Shown here in pieces: positions 1 to 9,082 of a stretch of DNA of 64,000 nucleotides. The stretch's first letter is position 1, and each line of letters opens with the position of its first letter. Under the pieces are notes generated by a model. That model saw nothing but the letters and a program-made list of their open reading frames with translations. It was not told the DNA's origin and did no database searches. The stretch spans positions 620,001 to 684,000 of the forward strand of contig CAMKEG010000001.1 of the NCBI GenBank assembly GCA_946411505.1, read 5' to 3'. Position numbers and translations under genes: made by a program. The DNA is from an uncultured Treponema sp. (lineage in GTDB: Bacteria > Spirochaetota > Spirochaetia > Treponematales > Treponemataceae).

Positions 1-663
1 CTCCATTCGGTACGGCTCCCAAACAATCATCATCGCCAAGGCCGGCAATCCGATGACCGCCATCGGAAGCAACCAAAGAGTTTTTATTCCGCTGATGAAG
101 AACAAAAGCAGGCAAACCAAGAACAAAAACATTCCGGTTGAAAAATCTTTTTCGGCAAAAATCAAAATCACAAAAAGGCACATCACCATGACCGCGGGGA
201 ACACGGAGCGCTCCTCAAGGTCCTTTTCCTTTTGGTACTTGTCAAAGAAGTTGGCCAAATAAAGAATGACAACAAACTTTGCCAACTCCGACGGCTGGAA
301 CCTAAAGAACGGCAGCTTCACCCAGCGCTTGGCGCCGTTCCTTTCCTCGTTGAAGGCAGGAATGAAAGTGGCCAGCAAAAGGACCACGCACACAAGCATA
401 AGCAAAGGAAGAATTTTCCTTATCTTGGGAAGCGGCGCGAACGCGAAGAACAAAAGTCCGCCAAGGCCCATCGCGCTGGCAAAGAACTGCCGCTTAACCA
501 ACAAAAGCTCGTCGCCAAAAACTTTTCCGCAATAAGCGGACGAGCAAACAAAAAGCGTTCCAACGCCGATTCCCCACATCAAGATGATGGAGACAATCAA
601 GCCCGCGTCGCTTTTTTTGTATTGAGAAATTGGCTTGTCAGGATAAAAAGTATAGCCGCCCAT
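1..663 (-). CDS. ftsW: FtsW/RodA/SpoVE-family peptidoglycan glycosyltransferase, 3' end cut by window edge
   Basis: Own translation of the minus strand from ATG at 663: MGGYTFYPDKPISQYKKSDAGLIVSIILMWGIGVGTLFVCSSAYCGK...RWVKLPFFRFQPSELAKFVVILYLANFF; FQPSELAKF motif, multiple TM segments, follows murF. Missing from the ORF track because it runs off the edge. Confidence 0.88.
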   Translation of the reverse strand, partial: MGGYTFYPDKPISQYKKSDAGLIVSIILMWGIGVGTLFVCSSAYCGKVFGDELLLVKRQFFASAMGLGGLLFFAFAPLPKIRKILPLLMLVCVVLLLATFIPAFNEERNGAKRWVKLPFFRFQPSELAKFVVILYLANFFDKYQKEKDLEERSVFPAVMVMCLFVILIFAEKDFSTGMFLFLVCLLLFFISGIKTLWLLPMAVIGLPALAMMIVWEPYRME

Positions 664-664
664 T

Positions 665-2146
665 TTAAGCTGACAAAATCTCCTTGTCGCTAAGTTTTTT
701 TGCAATCAAGTCAAAGTTCATTGAATGCGAGGCCTTGAGCAAAATAAAGTCGTCGTCCCTCGCGTAATCCAAAATAAAAGCGCTCACCTCATCGACGTCC
801 GCCGCAGAAAAATATCGGACATTTGAAAAGCCGGAAAGCTTCGCGGCCTTGGCGCCGTTTTCCATCTCCGGCCCGATGAACACAATCAAGTTTGGATTGC
901 ACAAAGTCGCCAACGCTCCAATCCTTGAATGCTCTTCCGCCGACTTTGTTCCAAGCTCCTTCATGTCGCCCAATACAAAAATCATCCGTCCCTTGATTTC
1001 AAGTGAGCCGCAAAGATTTATGGCTTTCTCCATTGAATCTGGATTTGCGTTGTAGCAATCATACATCAACATAATTTTTTTACTCTCTCCCTTGGAATCC
1101 TTTTTTGTATTTATCGCAACGGCGTTGCTTCTGCCGTTAAGGCCCTTAACAGACTCAAGGCCCGCGCAAATTTGTTTGGCGTCAAGGCCCAAAGTTTTGG
1201 CGCAAGCGATGCAAGCGAGCGCGTTGGTGTAATTGTAGATGCCCGGCAAAGGCAACCGAGCCTCCGTTCCGTCAACCGTAAAGCGTGTTCCCTCAAGGCC
1301 GTCGTTGCTGATAAAATTTACGCCGCTTTCGCTTTCAGGAATTTCCTTGCCAAAACGGACGACCTTTCCCTTCACGCCTTCCGAAATAAAATTAGCGAAG
1401 TCGTCTTCGTCGGGAACAAAGGCCGCGCCGCTTTCCGTTATATAATTAAAAATCTTTCTTTTTTCTTTCGCGATGTTCTCGCGGCTTCCAAGAATGCCGA
1501 TGTGCGCGGTTCCGATGTTTGTGACAATCGCGTAATTCGGCGCCAAGACGCGGGCAATCTCGCCAATCTCGTTTTCCCGGTTCATTCCCATCTCAAAAAC
1601 GCCAACCTCATGCTCGGGCCTAATCTTAAAGACGCTCAAAGGCAATCCGGTTTCTGAATTGAAATTTCCTTCGGTGGCGACCACATTGTATTTTTGGCGC
1701 AAGAGCGCGGCCAAGATTTCTTTTGTAGTCGTCTTTCCGCTTGAACCTGTGATTCCAATTTTTATCAGCTTTGGAAATTTCTGGACATAGGCGCGGGCGG
1801 CGTTTTGCAAGGCCGCCATGTTGTTGTCAACCGCGATGAAAGTCCTGTCCAAATTTTCGGAGGCCAGCCCCATAAAATATTTATGGTTGCTTTCATAAAC
1901 TGATTTTGTGACAAAGATTACGGAAGCGCCCGCGTTGAGCGCTTCGGGAATGTATTTGTGGCCGTCCTGCTTCTCCCCGACAAGGGGAACAAAAAGGCTT
2001 CCGGGCTCCACCGTTCTGCTGTCTGTAGTCACGGACGTAAAAGAGAAAGCTCCCTCGGGGCGCGCAAAGCCGATGTATGTGCCGTACACGCTTTCCAAGA
2101 GTTCGTTGAAGGTTAATAAACTTTCTTCTTTTTTTCCCACACCCAT
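665..2146 (-). CDS. murF: UDP-N-acetylmuramoyl-tripeptide--D-alanyl-D-alanine ligase
   Basis: Mur ligase P-loop GITGSSGKTTTKE, DCYNANPDSM motif, dcw cluster context. Confidence 0.95.
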   Translation of the reverse strand: MGVGKKEESLLTFNELLESVYGTYIGFARPEGAFSFTSVTTDSRTVEPGSLFVPLVGEKQDGHKYIPEALNAGASVIFVTKSVYESNHKYFMGLASENLDRTFIAVDNNMAALQNAARAYVQKFPKLIKIGITGSSGKTTTKEILAALLRQKYNVVATEGNFNSETGLPLSVFKIRPEHEVGVFEMGMNRENEIGEIARVLAPNYAIVTNIGTAHIGILGSRENIAKEKRKIFNYITESGAAFVPDEDDFANFISEGVKGKVVRFGKEIPESESGVNFISNDGLEGTRFTVDGTEARLPLPGIYNYTNALACIACAKTLGLDAKQICAGLESVKGLNGRSNAVAINTKKDSKGESKKIMLMYDCYNANPDSMEKAINLCGSLEIKGRMIFVLGDMKELGTKSAEEHSRIGALATLCNPNLIVFIGPEMENGAKAAKLSGFSNVRYFSAADVDEVSAFILDYARDDDFILLKASHSMNFDLIAKKLSDKEILSA

Positions 2147-2170
2147 ATTAAATTCAAAAAGGCCGCTTTG

Positions 2171-2458
2171 TCAGCGGCGCATCTCCACGCGCACAATTTC
2201 TTCAGACTCGGCTTTGCGCATGCCGAGCTCCTCTTCCGCAATCTTTCCGATGCGCTCTCCGCTTGAAAGCAAACTTATGTCCGTTATCAAGCGCTTGTTT
2301 TCCTCAACCAGCTCAACCTGTTTTTGCTCAAGCGCCTTAATCTCGTCTTGAGCCTTCATATAGCGGTCGGCTTGAATCGCGTTTAGGGCAAAGAGAAGCG
2401 GAACCAAAACGGCGCAAAAAATCACCAGAAGCCGTTTCCAAAAATCACGCGCTTTCAT
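2171..2458 (-). CDS. FtsL-like small cell-division protein (single TM plus coiled coil)
   Basis: 95 aa, N-terminal TM then coiled coil, between rsmH and murF. Confidence 0.65.
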   Translation of the reverse strand: MKARDFWKRLLVIFCAVLVPLLFALNAIQADRYMKAQDEIKALEQKQVELVEENKRLITDISLLSSGERIGKIAEEELGMRKAESEEIVRVEMRR

Positions 2459-3456
2459 TTTCCCGCCGCCTCCAAACCGGCCAGACGCGCCTTGTCCGCG
2501 TCCATAATTTTTCTCACAACCCTAAGCTTCGCGCTTCTGGAAGGAGAATTAACTTTAATCTCTTCGTCGCTCGGGCCAAGCGGCTTCCTTGTAAGAAGCT
2601 CCGCGCAAGGCCGGCCGCCGCAAACGCATTTTGGGGCGTTGGGCGGACAAACGCACTCTTTTCCCAAGTTGCGGAAAAAGTTCTTCACAATCCTGTCCTC
2701 AAGGGAATGGAAAGTGATGACGCCCATTTTTCCGCCGACGGCCAAGTCGTTGAAGGCGTCAAAAAGCGCCCTAGGCAAATGCCCCAACTCGTCGTTGACC
2801 GCAATCCGCAAGGCCTGAAAAGTCCTTGTCGCCGGATGAATCTTTTCGCGCGCGTATCGGCTTCCGACCGCGTCCGAAATAATTTGCGCGAGCGCGGCGC
2901 TCGACTCAATCCTGGCCGACGCCCTTGCCAAAACGATTGCCGCCGCGATTTTTCGGCTAAACTTTTCTTCGCCGTAAAGGTAAATCAAGTCGGCCAAGTC
3001 GCGCTCGTTCAAATCGTTCACAATGTCGGCCGCGCTCCTGCCCTTGGACGGATCGATTCTCATGTCCAAAGGTTCGTCGTTTCTAAACGAAAAGCCGCGG
3101 CCGGACAATTCGTAATGAAAAATCGAAATGCCCAAGTCAAACAAAATCAAGTTTGGCCTAGGCAAGTCTTGCGGATAGTTTGAGTAAAAATCGTTGAACC
3201 ACCCGTTGTAAAAAGACATCCTGTCGCCAAAGACAGAAAGCCTTTCCCTCGCGCGGGCCTGAATCGCCTTGTCGGCGTCAAGTCCGCAAATTTTCAAGCC
3301 CGGATACATTTTCAAAAACGCTTCGCTATGCCCGCCTTCCCCTAAAGTCGAGTCAATCATAAAAGCGTTTTCTTCATACGGCTCTCCGCGCGGCGAAAGT
3401 TCCTCCAAACATTCAGCCAAGAGAACCGGCGTATGCACCGGCGTCATTTTTCCCAT
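2455..3456 (-). CDS. rsmH: 16S rRNA (cytosine1402-N4)-methyltransferase RsmH (MraW)
   Basis: HTPVLLAECLE, DSTLGEGGHSEAFL, LFDLGIS, RTFQALRIAVNDEL, ITFHSLEDRIVK motifs. Confidence 0.96.
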   Translation of the reverse strand: MGKMTPVHTPVLLAECLEELSPRGEPYEENAFMIDSTLGEGGHSEAFLKMYPGLKICGLDADKAIQARARERLSVFGDRMSFYNGWFNDFYSNYPQDLPRPNLILFDLGISIFHYELSGRGFSFRNDEPLDMRIDPSKGRSAADIVNDLNERDLADLIYLYGEEKFSRKIAAAIVLARASARIESSAALAQIISDAVGSRYAREKIHPATRTFQALRIAVNDELGHLPRALFDAFNDLAVGGKMGVITFHSLEDRIVKNFFRNLGKECVCPPNAPKCVCGGRPCAELLTRKPLGPSDEEIKVNSPSRSAKLRVVRKIMDADKARLAGLEAAGK

Positions 3457-3484
3457 CCTTTATATCAAGCCCGATGGCTAGTCG

Positions 3485-3928
3485 TCAAAACACAATCGCG
3501 CCAAGCTCCTCGGCCGCGCTGTCAATGGAAGCGGAATTCGCCTCCAAATACTCTTCGTAGCTCTTGGCGTCCCAAAGCTCCAAATACTTGTCCACGCCCA
3601 AAAGCACGCAATCCTTTGTAAGCCCGGCGCTCTCGCGCAAGGTCTGGCCAATCGAAAGACGGCCGCTCTTGTCAATCTCAACGTCCGTCGCCGGAGAAAT
3701 CAAGTGCCTCAAAACGGAACGGTGCTGCGGATTGAAGGGGGACGCCTTCGCCATCACTGAAGAGCTGATTTTTTCCCATTCGTCGGGAGTAAAAAGCCAA
3801 AGGCATTTGTCAAAGCCGCGGGTGACAACAAGGGAAGCGCAGTCCAACGCGGCCTTTACCTTGGCCGGAAGAGAGATTCTTCCTTTTTCATCCAATGTTG
3901 TCGAATACTCGCCTGTCAACAAATTCAT
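3485..3928 (-). CDS. mraZ: MraZ transcriptional regulator
   Basis: MNLLTGEYSTTLDEKGRISLPAKVK (start shifted to internal Met) and DIDKSGRLSI-like second repeat (VEIDKSGRLSIGQ); first gene of dcw cluster. Confidence 0.94.
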   Translation of the reverse strand: MNLLTGEYSTTLDEKGRISLPAKVKAALDCASLVVTRGFDKCLWLFTPDEWEKISSSVMAKASPFNPQHRSVLRHLISPATDVEIDKSGRLSIGQTLRESAGLTKDCVLLGVDKYLELWDAKSYEEYLEANSASIDSAAEELGAIVF

Positions 3929-4073
3929 GCCACAAACTTCCACTTTTTACCACAAAAATCCACTTTATGACTATTTTAACCCAAAATTTGATAATGTCAA
4001 CTAAAAAAAGCGCCGATAATGTAAAAAAAGAGAAAAAAATTCTAAAAACACCAAACAATTTGTATAGTTTTAT

Positions 4074-4838
4074 ATGATAAACACGCTCAACGAAAGCCAG
4101 CTCCACAAGGCTCTAAAGACATTTTACGCGGTCCAATTTTCGGCGCAGGAAGAGGTCAAAGCGGGGCGTTGGATATGCGACTTGGTCCGTCCCGACGGCG
4201 GCGTCATTGAAATTCAAAACAAAAACGTCAGCTCGCTAAAGGAAAAAATCAAAGGGCTTTTGGCGGAAAAGCGAAAGGTCACCGTAGTCCATCCAATCAT
4301 AAGGCAAAAAACAATCAAAACTTTTTCAAAAGACGGCAAAGAGCTTTCAAGCCGAAAAAGCCCCAAAAAGGAATGCCTTCACTCCACCCTGCGCGAATAC
4401 ACCGGCCTAAACGAATTTTTGCTCGACAAAAACTTCACGCTGCTCTGCCCCGAAATCACGGTGGAAGAGCGGCGCGTCCAAAGCGACACTCCCCAGCAGT
4501 CCAAAAACGGCCGCAGGCGCTTTAAGAAGGCATGGCAAAAAACCGACAAGGCCCTGTTGACGATAGGAGCTTCCATTAAATTATGCGGAAAAAATGATTG
4601 GCTGGGCTTGCTGCCAAAAACGATTTTGGCCGCGGCAAAGAAAGGAGAGGCCTTTTGCGCCGCCACAGTCAAGCAAGCGTTTATTGACGAAGAAAAAAAA
4701 GAGGCCGCTCCCCACGCAAACATCCTTCTATGGATATTGCGCAAGGCCGGCCTAATTGAACGCATCCCTCACGAGGGCCGCAGCTATTACTACCAGTTGT
4801 CAACCATGTCGTCTTCGTCGCGGTTTTCCATGTCGTAA
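4074..4838 (+). CDS. Hypothetical protein with PD-(D/E)XK-like nuclease signature and probable C-terminal winged helix
   Basis: ICDLVRPDGGVIEIQNKNVSSLKEKIKGLLAEKRKVTVVHPI resembles D-x(n)-E-x-Q core; single long ORF. Confidence 0.6.
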   Translation: MINTLNESQLHKALKTFYAVQFSAQEEVKAGRWICDLVRPDGGVIEIQNKNVSSLKEKIKGLLAEKRKVTVVHPIIRQKTIKTFSKDGKELSSRKSPKKECLHSTLREYTGLNEFLLDKNFTLLCPEITVEERRVQSDTPQQSKNGRRRFKKAWQKTDKALLTIGASIKLCGKNDWLGLLPKTILAAAKKGEAFCAATVKQAFIDEEKKEAAPHANILLWILRKAGLIERIPHEGRSYYYQLSTMSSSSRFSMS

Positions 4839-5521
4839 AGGTCGGTCACGGCGCGAAGGTCGTCAAAGTAAACAAAGTATGTTCCGCGCGCCAGCATGGG
4901 GTTGCAGTCGATTCTAAAGCCGCGGATTCTAAGTCCAGGGCGGTCTCCATGATAGGCGCTGGACTGGACGATTCCGTGCTCTCCGTCCTCTGACGGCGGA
5001 ACGGCCGTAGAAAGGCGCTTCCATCCGCTGAAACCAAGGTTTCCAAGATAGAGCTCAAAGTCATGTCCAAAGTAGTCCTGGACCAAGAGATAAATGTCGT
5101 GGTTTTGGTTGCGGCCGGCAATCCAAACGCTTACGGTCTTTGTGATTCCTTCAATCGGAATCGGGCGGACGGCAGTGATGTAGATTGAGTTGATTCCTCG
5201 GCGGAAGAACTGGATTTTGCAGCCCAAAGCGTGGGTGTCAACCTGCTCCTCTTCGCCGGGAAGAGGCTGCTTGGCGGCCGGGCTTCCTTCAAACAAGCGA
5301 AGGTTGGCCAAACCGGCGTCAGGAGAAATATGGATGTTCCAAGAGCCGTCGCGCTCAAACTTGTCCAAAGAAACTTCGCGCAAGGCCGAAGCGGCTGAAT
5401 CGGCTCCAACATTGTTGGGGTTAGGATCGGCCAAGCTTGAATTTCCCTGGCTGTCGGCCTGGGCAAAAGCTACGGCGGCTGTCAATACAAGGGCGAATGT
5501 GGTGATAACTATTTTTTTCAT
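4790..5521 (-). CDS. Flagellar filament outer layer (sheath) protein FlaA family
   Basis: Signal peptide; FlaA-like pattern (ISVWIAGRNQNHDIYLLVQDYFGHDFELYLGNLGFSGWKRL); ATGA overlap with upstream FlaA paralogue. Confidence 0.85.
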   Translation of the reverse strand: MKKIVITTFALVLTAAVAFAQADSQGNSSLADPNPNNVGADSAASALREVSLDKFERDGSWNIHISPDAGLANLRLFEGSPAAKQPLPGEEEQVDTHALGCKIQFFRRGINSIYITAVRPIPIEGITKTVSVWIAGRNQNHDIYLLVQDYFGHDFELYLGNLGFSGWKRLSTAVPPSEDGEHGIVQSSAYHGDRPGLRIRGFRIDCNPMLARGTYFVYFDDLRAVTDLYDMENRDEDDMVDNW

Positions 5522-6297
5522 CTTTCATCTCCTGAAGAAGAGCCTGTCGACGGTTCGGTGGCGCCGTCGCCAAAGTCAGAGTCCTGCAACTCGTAACCGT
5601 CGAAAATGTTGGAAAGCGTGTATGTGGTGTACTTGAGGTCGTCAAAGTAAACCATGAAGTCGTCGACATATTCGGCGGGATCAGTCGTGACGCGGAAGCC
5701 TACAAAAGTCATCTTGGCCGGACCTGAGCGCAAGCGCGAGTGCTGGCGGATGTGGCCGGGCACCTTTACGATGACGTTGCGCCAGCCGTCAAAGGCCAAG
5801 TTTCCGGCGGGAAGGATGTGGACGGTTCCGTCCGCGTCGCGCACGAGCATGTCCAAGAAATACAAGTAGTGGGCGCCCCAAACCCAGAAGTCAAAGTGGG
5901 TGACGGTTCCTTCAAGAGGAATCTCGAAGGGCTTGTCGTCCTTTGTGGGATAAAGCTCAAACCAGTTGTCTCCCTTGCGGTTGAACTTGGTCTTGAGTCC
6001 CAAAACGGTGGGCTTGTCCTCTTCCGTGCGAAGGACGCGCAAAGAGTTGGGGATGGCCTCGAAAGTCTGCTTGATCGGGTAGCCTTCCGCAACGAAGCGG
6101 CTGGCCTGAACGGCCCAATCCCAGCTGGTCTTGACCCACTTTCCGTGTTCCCACATTGGCAAGTCCTGGCTGCCAATCTTGTCAAAATTATCGATAGTTA
6201 TTGTCACTACGCTTTTAGTGTTCGGCTGGGCGAAAGCCGCAGAGCCGAAGGCCAAAAGGAGAGACAGACTTGCAAGGACAAATAAGCCTTTTTTCAT
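5518..6297 (-). CDS. flaA: Flagellar filament outer layer protein FlaA
   Basis: Signal peptide; HFDFWVWGAHYLYFLDMLVRDADGTVHILPAGNLAFDGWRNVIVKVP; paralogue of the downstream gene. Confidence 0.88.
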   Translation of the reverse strand: MKKGLFVLASLSLLLAFGSAAFAQPNTKSVVTITIDNFDKIGSQDLPMWEHGKWVKTSWDWAVQASRFVAEGYPIKQTFEAIPNSLRVLRTEEDKPTVLGLKTKFNRKGDNWFELYPTKDDKPFEIPLEGTVTHFDFWVWGAHYLYFLDMLVRDADGTVHILPAGNLAFDGWRNVIVKVPGHIRQHSRLRSGPAKMTFVGFRVTTDPAEYVDDFMVYFDDLKYTTYTLSNIFDGYELQDSDFGDGATEPSTGSSSGDER

Positions 6298-6351
6298 TCA
6301 GAACTCCTTGTTTTACTTATCGGAATTTTTATTCTCAATAATAATTATGAT

Positions 6352-6381
6352 ATTATAACGCAATTCATACATTTTTGTCAA
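6352..6381 (-). promoter_or_regulatory. Sigma-70-type promoter for the flaA pair
   Basis: Minus strand TTGACA (6381-6376), 18-bp spacer, TATAAT (6357-6352); both hexamers match consensus. Confidence 0.75.
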
Positions 6382-6429
6382 ACGAAATTTAAATCTTTTT
6401 GCAGATATATCGGGCGGGCTCAATTTTTT

Positions 6430-6458
6430 TTGCAAAAATATGAAAAAAATGTTATAAT
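6430..6458 (+). promoter_or_regulatory. Sigma-70-type promoter for the GH5 gene
   Basis: TTGCAA (6430-6435), 17-bp spacer, TATAAT (6453-6458), about 30 nt before the ATG. Confidence 0.7.
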
Positions 6459-6490
6459 ATACGCCTAAAACTGATTATCAAGGACGAATT

Positions 6491-8155
6491 ATGAAAAAAA
6501 CAGTTTTCACCATTTTGCTTCTTGCCCTTTTTTGCGGAACGTCGCCCGGCGCCCAAATTCCAAGGGTTAAAAAACAGCTTCCTTTCAGCAAGGGAATCAA
6601 CCTTCCCGTTTGGATGGAATACGGCAGGTTCAACTCGCTTTTATATGGAAAGAAAGACTTTGAGAACATAAAAAGCCTTGGCGTTGAGGCGGTCCGCGTT
6701 CCGGTTTGGTTTGACGCTTGGATTGACGACGCCGCCGAATGCTCCGTCTCGCCGGACTGCTTTTCGCTTTTGGACATGGCGCTGGATTGGTGCGAAAGCC
6801 TGCAAATCTTCCTTATAATTGACTTCCACAACGACTGTTCAGGCGGCTCAAAGACAAACCCCAAAATCGAAAGGACGCTTCTAAAAGTCTGGCAGCAAGT
6901 CGCGGCCCGCTACAAGGACCGGGGAAAATACGTAATCTACGAAGTCATGAACGAGCCCCACTTTTCAAGCGGAAACCTTCAAGCCGACTTGGCGAAATGG
7001 GGAAAAATTCAGGGCAACGTAATCGACGCGATACGGAGCGTTGACAAAAGCCATTACATCATCGTGGGCGGCGGCGACTGGGATTCGCCCGACTCGATGC
7101 TCAAGCTTCCGGAATACAAGGACGAGTTGTTGATTTACAACTTCCATGACTACTCGCCCTTTTTGTTCACCCACCAGGGCGCCTCGTGGACTTTTTCAAA
7201 GCGCATAAAAAAAGTTCCGTTCCCCTACGACAAGGAAAAAATGCCGCCCCTTCCCTCCAACCCGACGGCGGCCGAAAAATGGGAATACAGCAACTACGAG
7301 CGCAACTCCTCCGAAAAGGAGCTTGTGGCGCGCTTGGACAAGGCCGTGGAATTTGCCAACAAAAGAAACGCGGCCCTCATGTGCAACGAATTTGGCGTCT
7401 TGATGACATACGCCGCCCCCGTCGAGCGAGCCAACTGGTACAAGATGAAATGCAAATGGATGGACGAAAGGAACATCGTCCGCCTAAGCTGGGACTACAC
7501 CCAGGAATTCGGCCTCTTTAAATCCCCGGACGCCTCCCGCTTTCCAGAAGACTTGAATCCCCTTATCATTCAGGCGATGGGCTACAAGATGCCGGAGGCG
7601 GCAAACAGCGAAAGTTGGTACAGCCGCGCCAAAAAAAGCGGCGACTGGACCATCTACAAAGACGGCCGCGCGGACAACATTCGCATTCAATCTTACAGCA
7701 AAAACGGCTCGCTTGTCGCCTCGGAGCCAGGCTCAAGCGAAAAATTCATAACGCTCACGGACCTGCCCGAGTATTCGGAATTGCTTTTCAACTTTAAGGA
7801 AGCCTGCGACTTCACAAGCCTGAAGGACCAGGGCGCGAAATTGGAATTCTACGTAAAGAGCAAGGACAAGAACTTTGACTTGACGGTTTACTTTAGGGAC
7901 ATGGCCTCAAAAACATTCCCTTGGAGGGCGTCGATTCTTGTAGGAACGGACAAAGCCAAGCCCGACGGATACTGGCATAAAGTTTCCATTCCGCTAAAAA
8001 GCCTGAACGACGTAGGCGGCTGGACGGAAGAGACCGGCTGGAAAATTTCCGAAGGAAAATTCTCGTGGTCCTTGATTGACGCCTTGGTCATCCAAAACAA
8101 CAAGCACCACTCAAAGGAAGGCTATTCAATCAAGGACATAAAAATCGCTTACTAG
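6491..8155 (+). CDS. Secreted glycoside hydrolase family 5 (endoglucanase-like) with C-terminal carbohydrate-binding-like domain
   Basis: Signal peptide; GINLP, VRVPVWFD, VIYEVMNEPHF (acid/base E), MCNEFGV (nucleophile E); C-terminal beta-rich region. Confidence 0.9.
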   Translation: MKKTVFTILLLALFCGTSPGAQIPRVKKQLPFSKGINLPVWMEYGRFNSLLYGKKDFENIKSLGVEAVRVPVWFDAWIDDAAECSVSPDCFSLLDMALDWCESLQIFLIIDFHNDCSGGSKTNPKIERTLLKVWQQVAARYKDRGKYVIYEVMNEPHFSSGNLQADLAKWGKIQGNVIDAIRSVDKSHYIIVGGGDWDSPDSMLKLPEYKDELLIYNFHDYSPFLFTHQGASWTFSKRIKKVPFPYDKEKMPPLPSNPTAAEKWEYSNYERNSSEKELVARLDKAVEFANKRNAALMCNEFGVLMTYAAPVERANWYKMKCKWMDERNIVRLSWDYTQEFGLFKSPDASRFPEDLNPLIIQAMGYKMPEAANSESWYSRAKKSGDWTIYKDGRADNIRIQSYSKNGSLVASEPGSSEKFITLTDLPEYSELLFNFKEACDFTSLKDQGAKLEFYVKSKDKNFDLTVYFRDMASKTFPWRASILVGTDKAKPDGYWHKVSIPLKSLNDVGGWTEETGWKISEGKFSWSLIDALVIQNNKHHSKEGYSIKDIKIAY

Positions 8156-8160
8156 GAACG

Positions 8161-8378
8161 GTCAAGGCGCGCTTCGCTCAAGGCCTTGACTCGTTCCTTT
8201 TGCGGCGCGAATAAAATTATCGCGCCGCAATACGAGCGGTCAAAGCCGCCGCGCTTGCGCGAAATCCGCTCGATTGCCAGCGCTCTGAAAGAGCGCGATT
8301 GGATAAATTTCCATAAGCAAAACGGAGCGAAGCGACGTAAACAACCGTTAAGGTCTTGCAATAAAAATTTACGAGCGG
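8161..8378. repeat. Intergenic hairpin cluster including family B palindromic repeat
   Basis: GTCAAGGC/GCCTTGAC; TTGCGGCGCGA(ATAAAATTA)TCGCGCCGCAA perfect 11-bp stem; CGAGCGG...CCGCTCG 8233-8272; GCTCTGAAAGAGC; GGTCTTGC...ACGAGCGG to 8378. Confidence 0.8.
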
Positions 8379-9082
8379 CTTTTTCCAAGATAGGCTTCGC
8401 GGACGCGCTCGTTGGTCAAAAGGGACTCGCCGCTTCCGCTAAGGGTGATGTCGCCGGTTTCAAGAACATAGGCCATGTCGGCGGCCTTTAGCGCCATGTT
8501 GGCGTTCTGCTCGATGAGCAAAATCGTCACGCCCTTCTTGTTGATTTCTTCGACAATCGAAAATATTTGCTGCACGATCAAGGGGGCGAGTCCCAGCGAG
8601 GGCTCGTCCATCATTATGAGGCGGGGTCGGCTCATAAGGGCGCGGCCCACTGCCAGCATTTGCTGCTCGCCGCCGCTGAGGGTTCCGGCGAACTGCCAGG
8701 AGCGCTCCTTAAGGCGCGGAAAAAGCTCGTAAACCCATTCAAGGTCCTTTGCTATCTCTTCCTTGTCGTTCCTAAGATACGCGCCGATTTTTAGGTTCTC
8801 CGCGACGGTAAGGTCTGTGAACACGCGGCGGCCTTCCGGAACGAGCGCGATTCCCTTTTTGCAAATCTTGTCGATGGAAAGGCCAAGAATTTCCTCTCCT
8901 TCAAACTTTATCGAGCCGGACTGCGCGCGGACAAGGCCGCTTATCGTTCGCAAGAGAGTGGACTTTCCCGCGCCGTTGGCTCCGATAAGGGAGACGATTT
9001 TTTTGTCGGCCACTTCCATGTTGATTCCGCGCAGGGCCTTGATTCCGCCGTAAGAAACGTGCAAGTCTTTGATTTCAAGCAT
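8369..9082 (-). CDS. livF: Branched-chain amino acid ABC transporter ATP-binding protein LivF
   Basis: Walker A GANGAGKST, LSGGEQQMLAVGRALM, liv operon order; start set at MLEIKDL. Confidence 0.94.
   Translation of the reverse strand: MLEIKDLHVSYGGIKALRGINMEVADKKIVSLIGANGAGKSTLLRTISGLVRAQSGSIKFEGEEILGLSIDKICKKGIALVPEGRRVFTDLTVAENLKIGAYLRNDKEEIAKDLEWVYELFPRLKERSWQFAGTLSGGEQQMLAVGRALMSRPRLIMMDEPSLGLAPLIVQQIFSIVEEINKKGVTILLIEQNANMALKAADMAYVLETGDITLSGSGESLLTNERVREAYLGKSRS

Noticed and set aside
6317-6324. TCCGATAA upstream of flaA as a sigma-28 -10 element
   Set aside because: No TAAA at the expected 15-bp spacing, while a TTGACA-N18-TATAAT promoter is present upstream.
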